Origin: Staphylococcus pseudoxylosus
Lineage (GTDB): Bacteria; Bacillota; Bacilli; Staphylococcales; Staphylococcaceae
Direction: 5' to 3'
Length of the DNA: 64,000 nt
NCBI RefSeq assembly: GCF_003697915.1
Contig: NZ_RCVN01000012.1
Coordinates: 45,934-109,933, forward strand
The notes under the pieces were generated by a model. The model was not told where the DNA came from and made no database searches. It saw only the letters and a program-made list of their open reading frames with translations. This document shows, in pieces, positions 54,474 through 63,778 of this stretch (the first letter of the stretch is position 1; each line of letters begins with the position of its first letter). Position numbers and translations under genes: made by a program.

Positions 54474-54477
54474 TTAA

Positions 54478-55431
54478 TTATGATTTTATCGCTTTTTGAT
54501 AGAAGTAATTTGCGACCACTATATCTACAATGGCAACACCTACAGATTTAAATATCGTGATTTCATCTTCAGACACGCGCCCTTCTAACTTTGAAGCAAC
54601 GATATGTCCAAGTTCACCATATAAATAATCTTGTGCAAACATACCTTCTGATACAGGATTAATTAAGTCTCCCGTCTCTTCCATTGCAGCTTCTACTGCT
54701 TCAACAACGACTTTGTCTGCATCTCCAACCGCTTCAGATGGCAATTCTTGCATGTCTGGTTTAAATGAGCCAACCGCATTTACATGCACCCCATGCGCTA
54801 AGCGTTGTTTGAACACAGGCGTTTTTGAATTAGTCGCTGTTACGATAATATCTGAACCTGCTATAGCTGTTTCAACATCATCACTAACAACTAGCTTTAA
54901 ATGTTCATGGTCTTGTTGAACCCTTTTAGCAAAGTTTACTGCTTTATCATAAGTACGATTATAAAATTGTATGCGCTCAATATCTCTAACAGCTAACACC
55001 GCTTCAATAAGCCCTTGTGCTTGGTCACCCGTACCGATTACACAAAGTGTTTTCGCATTTTCTCGCGCAAGATACTGCGTAGCCACACCAGAAATGGCAC
55101 CTGTCCTAATCTTAGTTAAATACGAGCCTTCTAAAACAGCTAACGTCTCACCTGTTTCATAATCCGATAGAATCACAGAGCCAACAATGGTGTTCTTACC
55201 AATTTTTGTGTTATTAGGAGCTACTGTCACAGTCTTAAGGCCCACAATCTTTAACTCATCTGAAAGTGCTGGCATAACGAGATAGCGATTATCTTCATTA
55301 AAAGGTAATGCATAACGCAGTGGGGTATTTGTCTTACCTTCAGAATATGCTTTTAGTGATTCTGCCACTGCATCAATAATCTCTTTCATATCTAATAATT
55401 CTTCCTGTTCCTGTGCATCTATATAACGCAT
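54478..55431 (-). CDS. Ornithine cyclodeaminase/mu-crystallin family protein
   Basis: A 317-residue enzyme. PLRYALPF, GLKTVTVAPNN, the substrate Lys/Arg in YLTKIRTGAISGVATQYLA and the Rossmann motif CVIGTGDQAQGLIEAVLAV are family hallmarks. DIIVTATNSKTPVF and HVNAVGSFKPDMQELPSE follow. Members include ornithine cyclodeaminase, alanine dehydrogenase and imine reductases; the exact substrate cannot be told. No metallophore or proline pathway genes are adjacent. GAGGTGG precedes ATG 55431. It follows a small membrane protein gene by ten bases. Confidence 0.87.
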   Translation of the reverse strand: MRYIDAQEQEELLDMKEIIDAVAESLKAYSEGKTNTPLRYALPFNEDNRYLVMPALSDELKIVGLKTVTVAPNNTKIGKNTIVGSVILSDYETGETLAVLEGSYLTKIRTGAISGVATQYLARENAKTLCVIGTGDQAQGLIEAVLAVRDIERIQFYNRTYDKAVNFAKRVQQDHEHLKLVVSDDVETAIAGSDIIVTATNSKTPVFKQRLAHGVHVNAVGSFKPDMQELPSEAVGDADKVVVEAVEAAMEETGDLINPVSEGMFAQDYLYGELGHIVASKLEGRVSEDEITIFKSVGVAIVDIVVANYFYQKAIKS

Positions 55432-55440
55432 AAGCCACCT

Positions 55441-55860
55441 CTAATCTGTATGATTTTCTTCATATATGTCAGTTTTAGATTCAATGAAATGCTCGAAAAA
55501 TAAAAATAATGTGTATGTTACTGCAATAATAAGCACTGTTATCCAAAACAGTTTACCTTTAATAAGTAAAAAAGTCATGCCTAATCCAAGCATGAGACAA
55601 AATGCAATCATATTTTTTATAAAAATAATCCAATAATCTGTTCTTATGCCAATCCAAGTACGAACATTTTTATCTTGTGTTTTTATACCATACAATGTAA
55701 TTTTCAAATTTTTAATAGTTGAATAAATAAACACTAAAATTAGTAATGCAATGATTATATTTCTATACAAATGGTTATCCATGTAATCAGACATAATAGC
55801 GCAAGCCATAGGAAAAATAATTGTAAACCAACTTGTATCATTTGCCTCTGAATTTTTCAT
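55441..55860 (-). CDS. Small integral membrane protein of unknown function
   Basis: A 139-residue protein with about four hydrophobic segments (roughly residues 11-27, 33-50, 75-97 and 103-122) and a charged C-terminus ESKTDIYEENHTD. No family recognised. GGAGG precedes ATG 55860. It lies ten bases before the ornithine cyclodeaminase-like gene and is probably cotranscribed with it. Confidence 0.7.
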   Translation of the reverse strand: MKNSEANDTSWFTIIFPMACAIMSDYMDNHLYRNIIIALLILVFIYSTIKNLKITLYGIKTQDKNVRTWIGIRTDYWIIFIKNMIAFCLMLGLGMTFLLIKGKLFWITVLIIAVTYTLFLFFEHFIESKTDIYEENHTD

Positions 55861-55962
55861 CGAACGCTTACCTCCAATTAAACTTTACGCTGTTAACTTT
55901 AACGTAACATATTTTAATTGGAAATTATCATGAATTTAAAAATAAATTGCTCTAATGTTAAA

Positions 55963-56748
55963 TTATTGTACTGTATAGCCTCCATCTATAAGAATCGCTT
56001 GTCCTGTTACACTTTTACCACTATCACTACATAAGAATAAAGCATAATCCGCAATATCTTTAATATCTAACAAACGCTTTTGTGGGATTAATGGATACAA
56101 TATCTCTTCTAACACTTGCTCTACTTCTACGCCTCTGTCTTTTGCTAAATCTGCCATTTGATTACGTACTAAGGGTGTATCGATATAGCCAGGACAAATT
56201 GCATTCACTGTTATACCTGCTGTTGCTGTTTCCAATGCCGATACTTTTGTTAAACCGATAATCCCATGTTTCGCACTATTATACGCGGCTTTCCCTGCAA
56301 AACCTATCACACCATTAATTGAAGCCATATTTAAAATACGGCCAAAGTTTTGTCGCTTCATAATAGGCACTGCATGTTTAGTTCCGATAAAGCTCCCTGT
56401 TAACATGATATCTATCATTTGTCTAAATTTATCTGTAGGAAAAGACTCAATACTTTCAACATGTTGTAAACCAGCATTATTGAACAAAATATCTAATCGT
56501 CCATAATAAGAGACAGTCTGCTCAATCATTGATTTCACAGCTGTTTCGTCTGTAACATCTACTTGTATAGCAATACAATTATAGCCTTGTGCTTTCAATT
56601 TGTCTGTTTCTTCATTGAGCTTATCTTGATTTAAATCAACTAATACTACTTTGGCTTCATTTTCCAAAAATACTTTAGCGATGCCTAATCCTATACCACT
56701 AGCTGCCCCTGTAATAATCGTCACTTTATCTTTTACCAATTGCGCCAC
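55963..56748 (-). CDS. 3-hydroxybutyrate dehydrogenase (SDR)
   Basis: A 261-residue short-chain dehydrogenase. The cofactor loop is TGAASGIGLGIAKVF, then LFNNAGLQHVESIESFP (the QHV motif is typical of D-3-hydroxybutyrate dehydrogenases), the catalytic Ser in LNMASINGVIG and YNSAKHG. INAICPGYIDTPLVRNQM and GQAILIDGGYTVQ follow. It interconverts 3-hydroxybutyrate and acetoacetate. The start is GTG 56748 or TTG 56739; AGGTGG spacing favours the latter, but the difference is three residues. It follows scoB directly, fitting ketone-body use. Confidence 0.9.
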   Translation of the reverse strand: MAQLVKDKVTIITGAASGIGLGIAKVFLENEAKVVLVDLNQDKLNEETDKLKAQGYNCIAIQVDVTDETAVKSMIEQTVSYYGRLDILFNNAGLQHVESIESFPTDKFRQMIDIMLTGSFIGTKHAVPIMKRQNFGRILNMASINGVIGFAGKAAYNSAKHGIIGLTKVSALETATAGITVNAICPGYIDTPLVRNQMADLAKDRGVEVEQVLEEILYPLIPQKRLLDIKDIADYALFLCSDSGKSVTGQAILIDGGYTVQ

Positions 56749-57396
56749 CTACTTTAATTCATTTTCAAAATGTGCCTCTGTACTAGCTTCTACTTGCTCC
56801 AACGTTGTATCAGGTTGCAATTCAACAAGTTTCATAATACCATTCTCAAATTTAAATACAGCTAAATCAGTAATTAATGTATTCACCACACTAGCGCCCG
56901 TCAGTGGTAGTTCACATTGAGACTTAATCTTAGATTCTCCATGTTTATTCATATGATCCATTATGACGACAACTTTTTGTGCACCAACGACTAAATCCAT
57001 TGCACCACCCATTCCTTTTACTAACTTTCCAGGAATCATATAATTCGCTAGGTCTCCTGATTCTGAGACTTCCATACCACCGAGAATGGCTAAGTCAATA
57101 TGACCACCGCGAATCATAGCAAACGATTCTGCATTATCAAAATAAGATGCGCCTTTTGCAGCAGTTACCGTCTCTTTACCTGCGTTAATTAAATCCGGGT
57201 CAATTTCTGCCTCTGTAGGATACGGACCAATACCGAGCAATCCATTTTCTGATTGAAAATAAACATTCTCTACGTGATCATTCATTTCGTTTGCTACTAA
57301 AGTAGGCATGCCAATACCTAAGTTAATGACCATATCACTTTTAATTTCTTGTGCTGCACGCTGAATAATTTTTTTACGTTGTAATTGCTTATCCAT
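56749..57396 (-). CDS. scoB: 3-oxoacid CoA-transferase subunit B
   Basis: A 215-residue beta subunit. VINLGIGMPTLVANEM and the catalytic Glu in FQSENGLLGIGPYP are diagnostic; GGHIDLAILGGMEVSESGDLANYMIPGKLVKGMGGAMDLV follows. With ScoA it moves CoA from succinyl-CoA to acetoacetate. GGAGG lies before ATG 57396, and the start overlaps the scoA stop by eight bases. Confidence 0.94.
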   Translation of the reverse strand: MDKQLQRKKIIQRAAQEIKSDMVINLGIGMPTLVANEMNDHVENVYFQSENGLLGIGPYPTEAEIDPDLINAGKETVTAAKGASYFDNAESFAMIRGGHIDLAILGGMEVSESGDLANYMIPGKLVKGMGGAMDLVVGAQKVVVIMDHMNKHGESKIKSQCELPLTGASVVNTLITDLAVFKFENGIMKLVELQPDTTLEQVEASTEAHFENELK

Positions 57397-58093
57397 GGTT
57401 AGCCTCCTTAAACGTACGTTTCTCGATCCTTTTTTCAAAATGAGAGCCTAAATAAATGTAATCAACATAGACACCAGACAGGTGCACCTCATCTGGATCA
57501 ATTTCACCTACTTCAACTAACTCTTCTACTTCAACTACAGTTGTTGCAGCTGCCATCGCACATAGAGGGTTAAAGTTGCGCGCGGTCTTTTCAAAGACAA
57601 GATTTCCGAAGGTATCTGCTTTTTGTGCTTTTACAATACCAAAATCGCCTTTAATTGCATGTTCCATTAAATATGTCTCTCCATCAAATTTACGTGTTTC
57701 TTTACCTTCAGCAATACGTGTACCAACACCAGTTTTAGTATAAAATGCAGGAATCCCTGCTCCACCAGCACGTAATTTTTCTGCTAATGTTCCTTGAGGT
57801 GTTAATTCAACATCTAGTTCTCCACTAATAAGTTGCTGTTCAAAAATTTTATTTTCCCCCACGTAAGAGCTAATCATTTTATCAATTTGTTTATGCTCTA
57901 ATAAACGACCTAAACCAAAATCATCAACACCGCAATTATTACTAACTACCGTTAACCCCTTCGTACCTTTGTTTCGAATTGCTTCAATGCTATGTTCTGG
58001 AATACCACACAATCCAAATCCTCCTGCTAGAACAGTCATACCATCCTCTAAACGCTCAAAAGCTTTATGTATTTCTTTAATAACTTTCGACAT
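57389..58093 (-). CDS. scoA: 3-oxoacid CoA-transferase subunit A
   Basis: A 234-residue alpha subunit. DGMTVLAGGFGLCGIPEHSIEAI is the N-terminal signature. NNCGVDDFGLGRLLEHKQIDKMISSYVGENKIFEQQ and GVGTRIAEGKETRKFDGETYLMEHAIKGDFGIVKA match the family. GAGG precedes ATG 58093. First gene of the scoA-scoB-dehydrogenase unit. Confidence 0.94.
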   Translation of the reverse strand: MSKVIKEIHKAFERLEDGMTVLAGGFGLCGIPEHSIEAIRNKGTKGLTVVSNNCGVDDFGLGRLLEHKQIDKMISSYVGENKIFEQQLISGELDVELTPQGTLAEKLRAGGAGIPAFYTKTGVGTRIAEGKETRKFDGETYLMEHAIKGDFGIVKAQKADTFGNLVFEKTARNFNPLCAMAAATTVVEVEELVEVGEIDPDEVHLSGVYVDYIYLGSHFEKRIEKRTFKEANHG

Positions 58094-58220
58094 ATATTAA
58101 CCTCATTTCTAAGTTTAATTTTAATACCTAGTACTAAAACAATTATACGTGAAAATACTTGCGAAGTCTTTTATTTGTGTTTGCGCTTACATTTAAGTGA
58201 AGATTATTACGCTAATAAAA

Positions 58221-58255
58221 AAGAGAAACTGTAATAATTCTACAATTTCTCTTAT
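58221..58255. terminator. Terminator of the XcbB-like gene
   Basis: AAGAGAAA-c-TGTA (58221-58233) pairs with TACA-a-TTTCTCTT (58241-58253), just after the leftward gene's end at 58269. Confidence 0.75.
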
Positions 58256-58268
58256 AATTTATTAATTT

Positions 58269-59222
58269 TTATCTACCTAATAATAGGCCATTTAACAGCA
58301 TAAGTTGTTCTGGTACACTGTTGCGTGAAACGTCTGGATGATTCACAACCATATCGTCATCTAAGTTAATCTTATTAATTAACTGATTATCAATACGATT
58401 TGTTTCATCAAAATAATATTTAACATTATCGCAACAAATCACATATTTTTTTGCATCGTTTGATTGCTTCAAATGTTGCTCAATTGAAGGAACTAAATCT
58501 TCCTTTCTTAATCCTTTCATAAAGCGTCTATCATTTTGGGCTAAATTGCCACCTATATTGACGATTGGATCTACCGCTACTGTCTTAAAATCTAATGCTG
58601 CACCATGATATAGCGCACCCGTTCCACCTTTTGATCCACCGTATAGTACCACGTTTTCATCTTCAATGCCTAATTGGCTCGCTGCATATCTAATCGCATC
58701 TTGAATATCTTCTTCGTATTCTGGATAATTTGTCGTACTAATATAATGAGATCCGTGAGACACATTCAAGTCCATAATACGCATCGTATAAACATTTTTC
58801 ACTAAACTTCTTTCAATACCATCAAAGAATTTAGGAAACATACGCTTAGGCATTAATGCACTATCATACTCTTGTAGATTAGGCATACAAGTGAAAATAA
58901 CTAACAATTTCTTAGGGACATTTTCATTTACTTTTCTGCCTTCTGGTTCATCCAAAGTATAGAAAAGATCACGAAATTGTTTCAAATCTTTTCTTTGAAA
59001 TAGCTCTTTGACATGTTTTCTTTTATAGAATTTAGAAATAGTCCCTTGATGAAAATAAAGTATATAATCATTTTTTAACAATGTCTTGTACTGTTCATGA
59101 AGCTCAGGATTTTTTCTTACCATTTCTAAATAATTTAAGTTACTTTCAGTATCTATCAATATTCTTTTATCATTATTAAAGTCAATTGGATCATTGATCC
59201 TATATATCATTTCTGTACTCAT
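58269..59222 (-). CDS. XcbB/CpsF-family capsule-biosynthesis-like protein (alpha/beta hydrolase fold)
   Basis: A 317-residue protein. VVLYGGSKGGTGALYHGA (a G-x-S-x-G nucleophile elbow) and the preceding YEEDIQDAIRYAASQLGIEDENV resemble the hydrolase core of the Asp2 and XcbB/CpsF families. VIFTCMPNLQEYDSALMPKRMFPKF is also typical. Members are linked to capsule or accessory secretion; the reaction is not clear. The start is set at ATG 59222, ten bases after GGGATGG, one base beyond the stop of the upstream gene; ATG 59240 is a weaker alternative. It pairs with the glycosyltransferase/TagF fusion. Confidence 0.75.
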   Translation of the reverse strand: MSTEMIYRINDPIDFNNDKRILIDTESNLNYLEMVRKNPELHEQYKTLLKNDYILYFHQGTISKFYKRKHVKELFQRKDLKQFRDLFYTLDEPEGRKVNENVPKKLLVIFTCMPNLQEYDSALMPKRMFPKFFDGIERSLVKNVYTMRIMDLNVSHGSHYISTTNYPEYEEDIQDAIRYAASQLGIEDENVVLYGGSKGGTGALYHGAALDFKTVAVDPIVNIGGNLAQNDRRFMKGLRKEDLVPSIEQHLKQSNDAKKYVICCDNVKYYFDETNRIDNQLINKINLDDDMVVNHPDVSRNSVPEQLMLLNGLLLGR

Positions 59223-59223
59223 G

Positions 59224-61569
59224 TTATTTATCCATCCCATTACTATTAGTTTCTTTAAAAACAGTCTTTAATATTTGTTGCGAACTTTCTTTACTATCTT
59301 TTGAAATCAGTCGGTTCACGATTTTTGAATAATCCATATAATGCATGCCTTTAAGTTGCAGCGCGAGTTTTTCTTCATCTAAAGAAACGATTGGGAAGTG
59401 TCCTAATTCAAAAATATTAAAGTAGAAGCCAATATCTTTCTGATACATTTCTACATCTTCTTGTAATAACAGAATAGGCTTATTTAAATGTGCAAAGTCA
59501 AAGATAGTTGATGAATAATCAGTAATCATCGTTTCACAAAGAATATATAATTCTTGAATATCTACAAATTCATTATAAAAACAATGTATTCTAGCATCTA
59601 AACTATTATATTTACTTCTGAGCATGCCTTCGTTTGGATGTAATTTCACAATGATTTCATATTCCTTAGGAAGATATTCTAATAATTTCACTAAATCAAT
59701 ACTTGTTAAATTTTCTCTTTCTTTTTTTCTCCATGTTGGACAGAACAAAATATATTTCTTATCTTCGTTCGTCGTAAATAAATATTTTCTTTGTAATTTC
59801 TTACGTTCATCGTTAGTTACTTGATTAAGTAAATATTCATTTCGAGGAGCACCGTAGTCTAAAATTTGCAGATTTTTATTTTCTTTTAAATTAAATGCCG
59901 ATTCAAGTAACATCGTATTCATTTTTGAAGATGTTAATAAATAGTCCCATTTTTTCATACGTGGCCTGAATTGTTTTAATTGATCTTTGCGTTCTTTTTC
60001 GTCTCCTAAATCATTGACCATTTTTTTCAACGGGAAGCCATGCCAAGTTTGTACAAACACTTGATCCGGATGTTTATATACTTTATCCCACGAATTGCTA
60101 TTCATAAAGACATACTTACATTGCCTAAATTTAGTTTTGTATTCTTCAGTTCCAAAGCGTATAGGTTTAAAACCGTAGTTTCTAATTTCAATGTCTACTA
60201 AAGAATTAGCTGAACTAACAAAAATATTTTTTTGTGGATAGTTTTTTTTAATACTGAGTGCGATATATTTAGGGTCCCCACTAAAATTATTACCATGGAA
60301 CGATTCAATAAATACATTACTCTCTTTTGGTTCTATACCATCTAATATTTTCTTACTTAGTCTTTCTTTACGGTTATTATAATATTTTTTTAACCCTTCG
60401 AAGAAAATGTTATTTTTTAACACCTTACTTAAAAAAGGTTTTTCTTTTAAATCTTTATATAAAACTCTACCACTATCTAGTTTTTCAATTTTATTTTTAG
60501 GTTGAAGGCGTACTCTTTTTCTATATTTTGTTGGAACAAGCGGACGTTTGTTTTGAGACGCTTTTTTAAATAGTTTTAAATATTGGTTGCTGTATTCACT
60601 ATCAAGAAATTCTGTATTTAAATTTTCAACATCTGTTAGTCTATTTTCTTTTGAATATTTATTATTTAACATTGAAAGTAATAGTTTGCTGTCCCTAGAA
60701 AGGTTTTTTTCTAAAAATTGAATACCCTCGTATTTGTCATAAACTTCTCTAAGTACATCATCATTACCAGGGTAGATAAGTGCTCTATTTCCTCTAGCTA
60801 ATGTTTCTAAAATTGAATATCCTAACGTTTCATACGGTGATGAGGAAATATAAATATAATTTAATGGTTCTTTCTCATTTATATGTATATTATCTTGTAA
60901 GTTGTAATAATTTACGAGGTTCTTATATAAGGCTTCTGATGGACCATAACCAACAATATAAAGTTGAATATCGTCTCTTTCAGTGTTTTTAATAATATAA
61001 TTCACCAATTTGATTACATATGAAATATCTTTAATGCCATCTTCAAAGCGTGCTTTGATTAAAAGGTTTCTTTTCGTATTTATTGGTTCTTTATTAATTT
61101 TAATATGTTCTGCATTAACGTATTTGTTAAATACTGATTTATAGTTATATTTACAAATAAACCTCTGTTTAATGCCTTCTGTACTAACTCTCACACCATC
61201 TATTGCTTCTAAGCAAAGGTCTATTGAATCATCTATATATTCCATTGGTCCATGTATTTCTCCAATGACCTTAGTTGATTTATTAATCGCTTTGACGTCT
61301 TTGGCGTAATGGAATAAATCTTCTCTTGTTATAATTAATACATCACATTTAGATAATAGCTTTATATCTCTAAATTTATATATCTTTAAATTTTCATTAT
61401 CAATAGCTTCATGTATAAACAAACGTGTAATAGCATCTTGATCAAAGTCTAAATTATTAAAGTAATTAACTGTATATCCTTGCTTTAAAAAGGATTTAAT
61501 CAAATTAATATTACTTCTTGAAGTTCCACCTTTAGCAAAAATATTAAATCCCAAAATATTGATATTCAT
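59224..61569 (-). CDS. Fused glycosyltransferase and CDP-glycerol glycerophosphotransferase
   Basis: A 781-residue two-domain protein. Residues 1 to about 310 look like a GT-B glycosyltransferase: NIFAKGGTSRSNINLIKSFLKQGYTVNYF at the start, INTKRNLLIKARFEDGIKDI, then SPYETLGYSILETLARGNRALIYPGNDDV (the EX7E-like donor site). From about residue 400 it is TagF-like: VFVQTWHGFPLKKMVND (catalytic His), DYLLTSSKMNTMLLESAF, YILFCPTWRKKE, VKLHPNEGM and MITDYSSTIFDFAHLNKPILLLQED. One protein could add both a sugar and glycerol phosphate to a polymer. GGAGG lies eight bases before ATG 61569. Confidence 0.85.
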   Translation of the reverse strand: MNINILGFNIFAKGGTSRSNINLIKSFLKQGYTVNYFNNLDFDQDAITRLFIHEAIDNENLKIYKFRDIKLLSKCDVLIITREDLFHYAKDVKAINKSTKVIGEIHGPMEYIDDSIDLCLEAIDGVRVSTEGIKQRFICKYNYKSVFNKYVNAEHIKINKEPINTKRNLLIKARFEDGIKDISYVIKLVNYIIKNTERDDIQLYIVGYGPSEALYKNLVNYYNLQDNIHINEKEPLNYIYISSSPYETLGYSILETLARGNRALIYPGNDDVLREVYDKYEGIQFLEKNLSRDSKLLLSMLNNKYSKENRLTDVENLNTEFLDSEYSNQYLKLFKKASQNKRPLVPTKYRKRVRLQPKNKIEKLDSGRVLYKDLKEKPFLSKVLKNNIFFEGLKKYYNNRKERLSKKILDGIEPKESNVFIESFHGNNFSGDPKYIALSIKKNYPQKNIFVSSANSLVDIEIRNYGFKPIRFGTEEYKTKFRQCKYVFMNSNSWDKVYKHPDQVFVQTWHGFPLKKMVNDLGDEKERKDQLKQFRPRMKKWDYLLTSSKMNTMLLESAFNLKENKNLQILDYGAPRNEYLLNQVTNDERKKLQRKYLFTTNEDKKYILFCPTWRKKERENLTSIDLVKLLEYLPKEYEIIVKLHPNEGMLRSKYNSLDARIHCFYNEFVDIQELYILCETMITDYSSTIFDFAHLNKPILLLQEDVEMYQKDIGFYFNIFELGHFPIVSLDEEKLALQLKGMHYMDYSKIVNRLISKDSKESSQQILKTVFKETNSNGMDK

Positions 61570-61953
61570 AAACGCATCCTCCATTCATTTATTATTTCGC
61601 CCTTATGAACATTTCACTCTTATAATAAAAAAAATACCGAAAAAGTCATTTGGGTTATATTATACTGTATTATTTTATTAAAATCTATATTTTTTACAAT
61701 AAATATAGATTCACTTTCAGATTAAAATTTCACTGAAAACAAGAATTTTTATTTATTAGATTCTAATTAATCTCTATTTTTTTCTTAAAAATTTTAAATG
61801 TGTTCATTAGTAATTTGGTTTCTTACACAAATTGAAGTAATCCCACATGCTTTACGACAGTTAAAACGACAAAAACACCGACAAAAGTCATAAGACTCCT
61901 GTCGGTGTTTTTACAAGCGGATCATTTAAATCATGCTTTATATTTTGTAATTA
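61570..61953. other. Intergenic stretch with one terminator
   Basis: No gene is seen. The right part is the hairpin at 61871-61912; the left part should hold the promoter of the leftward fusion gene but no clear boxes were fixed. Confidence 0.5.
61871..61912 (-). terminator. Strong terminator after the GNAT pair
   Basis: AAAAACACCGACA (61871-61883) pairs perfectly with TGTCGGTGTTTTT (61900-61912); an inner AGTC/GACT helix extends it. Read leftward it follows the acetyltransferase gene. Confidence 0.88.
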
Positions 61954-62457
61954 TTAGGCGATTTCAATTTGGAAACGACGTACTACTGTTCCATCATCTA
62001 ACGTTGAAGCTTCGATTTCTTCCCCACCATTGTGTTGAATGACTGCCGCTGAAGCTTCGTTTTCCTTATCGCATGTTATCAATGCTTCTTGTACACCAAT
62101 TCTTGATAAATAATCTAAAGATTTTTTCAATAATTTATTACCAAAACCTTTGCCACGGTGTTTCTTTCGGATGCCGTAGCCAACATGGCCACCAACTGTT
62201 TTCAGTTGCTCATTTAAATTATGACGAATATTTGCAGCACCAATAATCTCATCATCATCGATTAAAAACAGCGTCGTATTATCTACCGAGGCATCATGAG
62301 ATTTATTGTCTGCTAATTCATGTACTAAATCTTCAAAGTTATTATACTTTGTAATGTTAGTGATTTCAGGTACAACTTTTTCATCGTGATCAATCCACTC
62401 TCTCATATAATCACAATACATCATTTCGTCTCCCATTGTTAACTCTCTAAACTCCAT
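61954..62457 (-). CDS. GNAT-family N-acetyltransferase
   Basis: A 167-residue acetyltransferase. TTLFLIDDDEIIGAANIRHNLN leads to the acetyl-CoA loop GYGIRKKHRGKGFGNKLLKKSLDYL (R-x-x-G-x-G). ALITCDKENEASAAVIQHNGG marks motif B. Substrate unknown. GGAAGGAG precedes ATG 62457. The next GNAT gene lies 24 bases upstream on the same strand. Confidence 0.88.
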   Translation of the reverse strand: MEFRELTMGDEMMYCDYMREWIDHDEKVVPEITNITKYNNFEDLVHELADNKSHDASVDNTTLFLIDDDEIIGAANIRHNLNEQLKTVGGHVGYGIRKKHRGKGFGNKLLKKSLDYLSRIGVQEALITCDKENEASAAVIQHNGGEEIEASTLDDGTVVRRFQIEIA

Positions 62458-62481
62458 GTTGACACTCCTTCCTTTCTTGGT

Positions 62482-63054
62482 TTATGTTTTTAAAATTTCA
62501 TCATGTGTATTTAAATAATAAACGTAATGGTCTGTCCATTGACCATTTTCAAATATAAATCCCTTACGGACACATTCAAATTGGAATCCTACTTTTTCAA
62601 TTAAATTCACAGACCTTGGGTTATCGATATTGATATGGGCCTCAACTCTATGAAAATTCAGTGTGTCGCGGCTTTGTTTAATTAATTCTGTTAATGCTTC
62701 ATAAGCATACCCTTGCTGCCAATGTTGGTTATGAATAAAATAGCCAATCTCTGCCCACTGAAAATGATCACGACTTAAGTTTTTAATATTAAGCATACCT
62801 AAATGATTATGTGCCTTATCAAAGATGCCAAAGATATATAAATCATCCGATTTAATTGCCTCTTGATGTCTAGTTACCATAGCTGCAAACCAAGGTTCGG
62901 TGGCATCTGACATATCTAATTGACCCTTGTCATGTTTATATTGAGATGGTTTTCTATTTACAAAACCTCGTAACCATGATTCATAATCATTTTCTTCCAA
63001 CGGTCTAATGATAAGACGTTGTGTTGTGAAATGCAACCATAAATTTTTATCCAT
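62482..63054 (-). CDS. RimJ/RimL-type GNAT acetyltransferase
   Basis: A 190-residue GNAT protein of the RimJ-like subgroup. TTQRLIIRPLEENDYESWLRGF is the start pattern. EIGYFIHNQHWQQGYAYEALTELIKQS holds the acetyl-CoA loop and RVEAHINIDNPRSVNLIEKVGFQFE the C-terminal motif. This group acetylates protein N-termini or small amines. AAGGGG precedes ATG 63054. It begins a two-gene leftward unit. Confidence 0.88.
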   Translation of the reverse strand: MDKNLWLHFTTQRLIIRPLEENDYESWLRGFVNRKPSQYKHDKGQLDMSDATEPWFAAMVTRHQEAIKSDDLYIFGIFDKAHNHLGMLNIKNLSRDHFQWAEIGYFIHNQHWQQGYAYEALTELIKQSRDTLNFHRVEAHINIDNPRSVNLIEKVGFQFECVRKGFIFENGQWTDHYVYYLNTHDEILKT

Positions 63055-63306
63055 TAACTTAGCCCCTTATAACACGTTTCTTTAACATAAACATACCATT
63101 TAAACAGGTGAAGTTATAGTTATTTCTTTATCATCAAAAATTGAATCTAATACAGTATTATTAATATATTACCTTTTTACTGTGCGTTAAAACTTTCTTT
63201 AAAGGGTATATAAATTAATGAAAGCGCAATCATCATTAATTATAGCATGCCATATATTTACTTAATATAAGCCAATAGAGATTTGATATCTTAGGAGGTT
63301 GTTATT

Positions 63307-63771
63307 ATGAATAAAACAGATACTTCAAAAATTTTCTTTATGTTTTTCGGTATTTTGTCATGGTTGTCAGCGATGATTCTATTTATTTTACCTACACTTC
63401 CACCTTACCAAGATTACATTAAAACTCAAGGTGGTATGGCAACAGGATGGATTATTTTGTTACTTGTGTTTATCACACTATTTTACATTGCCATTTTAAT
63501 ACTGGATATTTATAGTCCGATTGCTACACAAGTGGTTCAATTTGTTTTATTAACCGTTGTTATTGTCTGTGCTGTACCATCAATAACAGCATTTATCCTA
63601 GCATCTTTTGTTATTAATATTAGTATCGTTGAAATATTCATTCCAATTATACTTGTAATTTTAGCAAGTATGCTCCATATTCTATGGTTTGCAATTCCTT
63701 TTATGCAAAATAAAGAAAACAGAGAGAATACTAAAAATAAAGCAAAAACAAATCCGTTTAAACAACAATAA
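63307..63771 (+). CDS. Small four-helix membrane protein of unknown function
   Basis: A 154-residue protein with four hydrophobic segments (about residues 9-29, 48-70, 75-97 and 105-130), and a Lys/Asn-rich tail ENRENTKNKAKTNPFKQQ. No family recognised. AGGAGG precedes ATG 63307. It ends a few bases before the right repeat array. Confidence 0.75.
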   Translation: MNKTDTSKIFFMFFGILSWLSAMILFILPTLPPYQDYIKTQGGMATGWIILLLVFITLFYIAILILDIYSPIATQVVQFVLLTVVIVCAVPSITAFILASFVINISIVEIFIPIILVILASMLHILWFAIPFMQNKENRENTKNKAKTNPFKQQ

Positions 63772-63778
63772 CCCCCAC

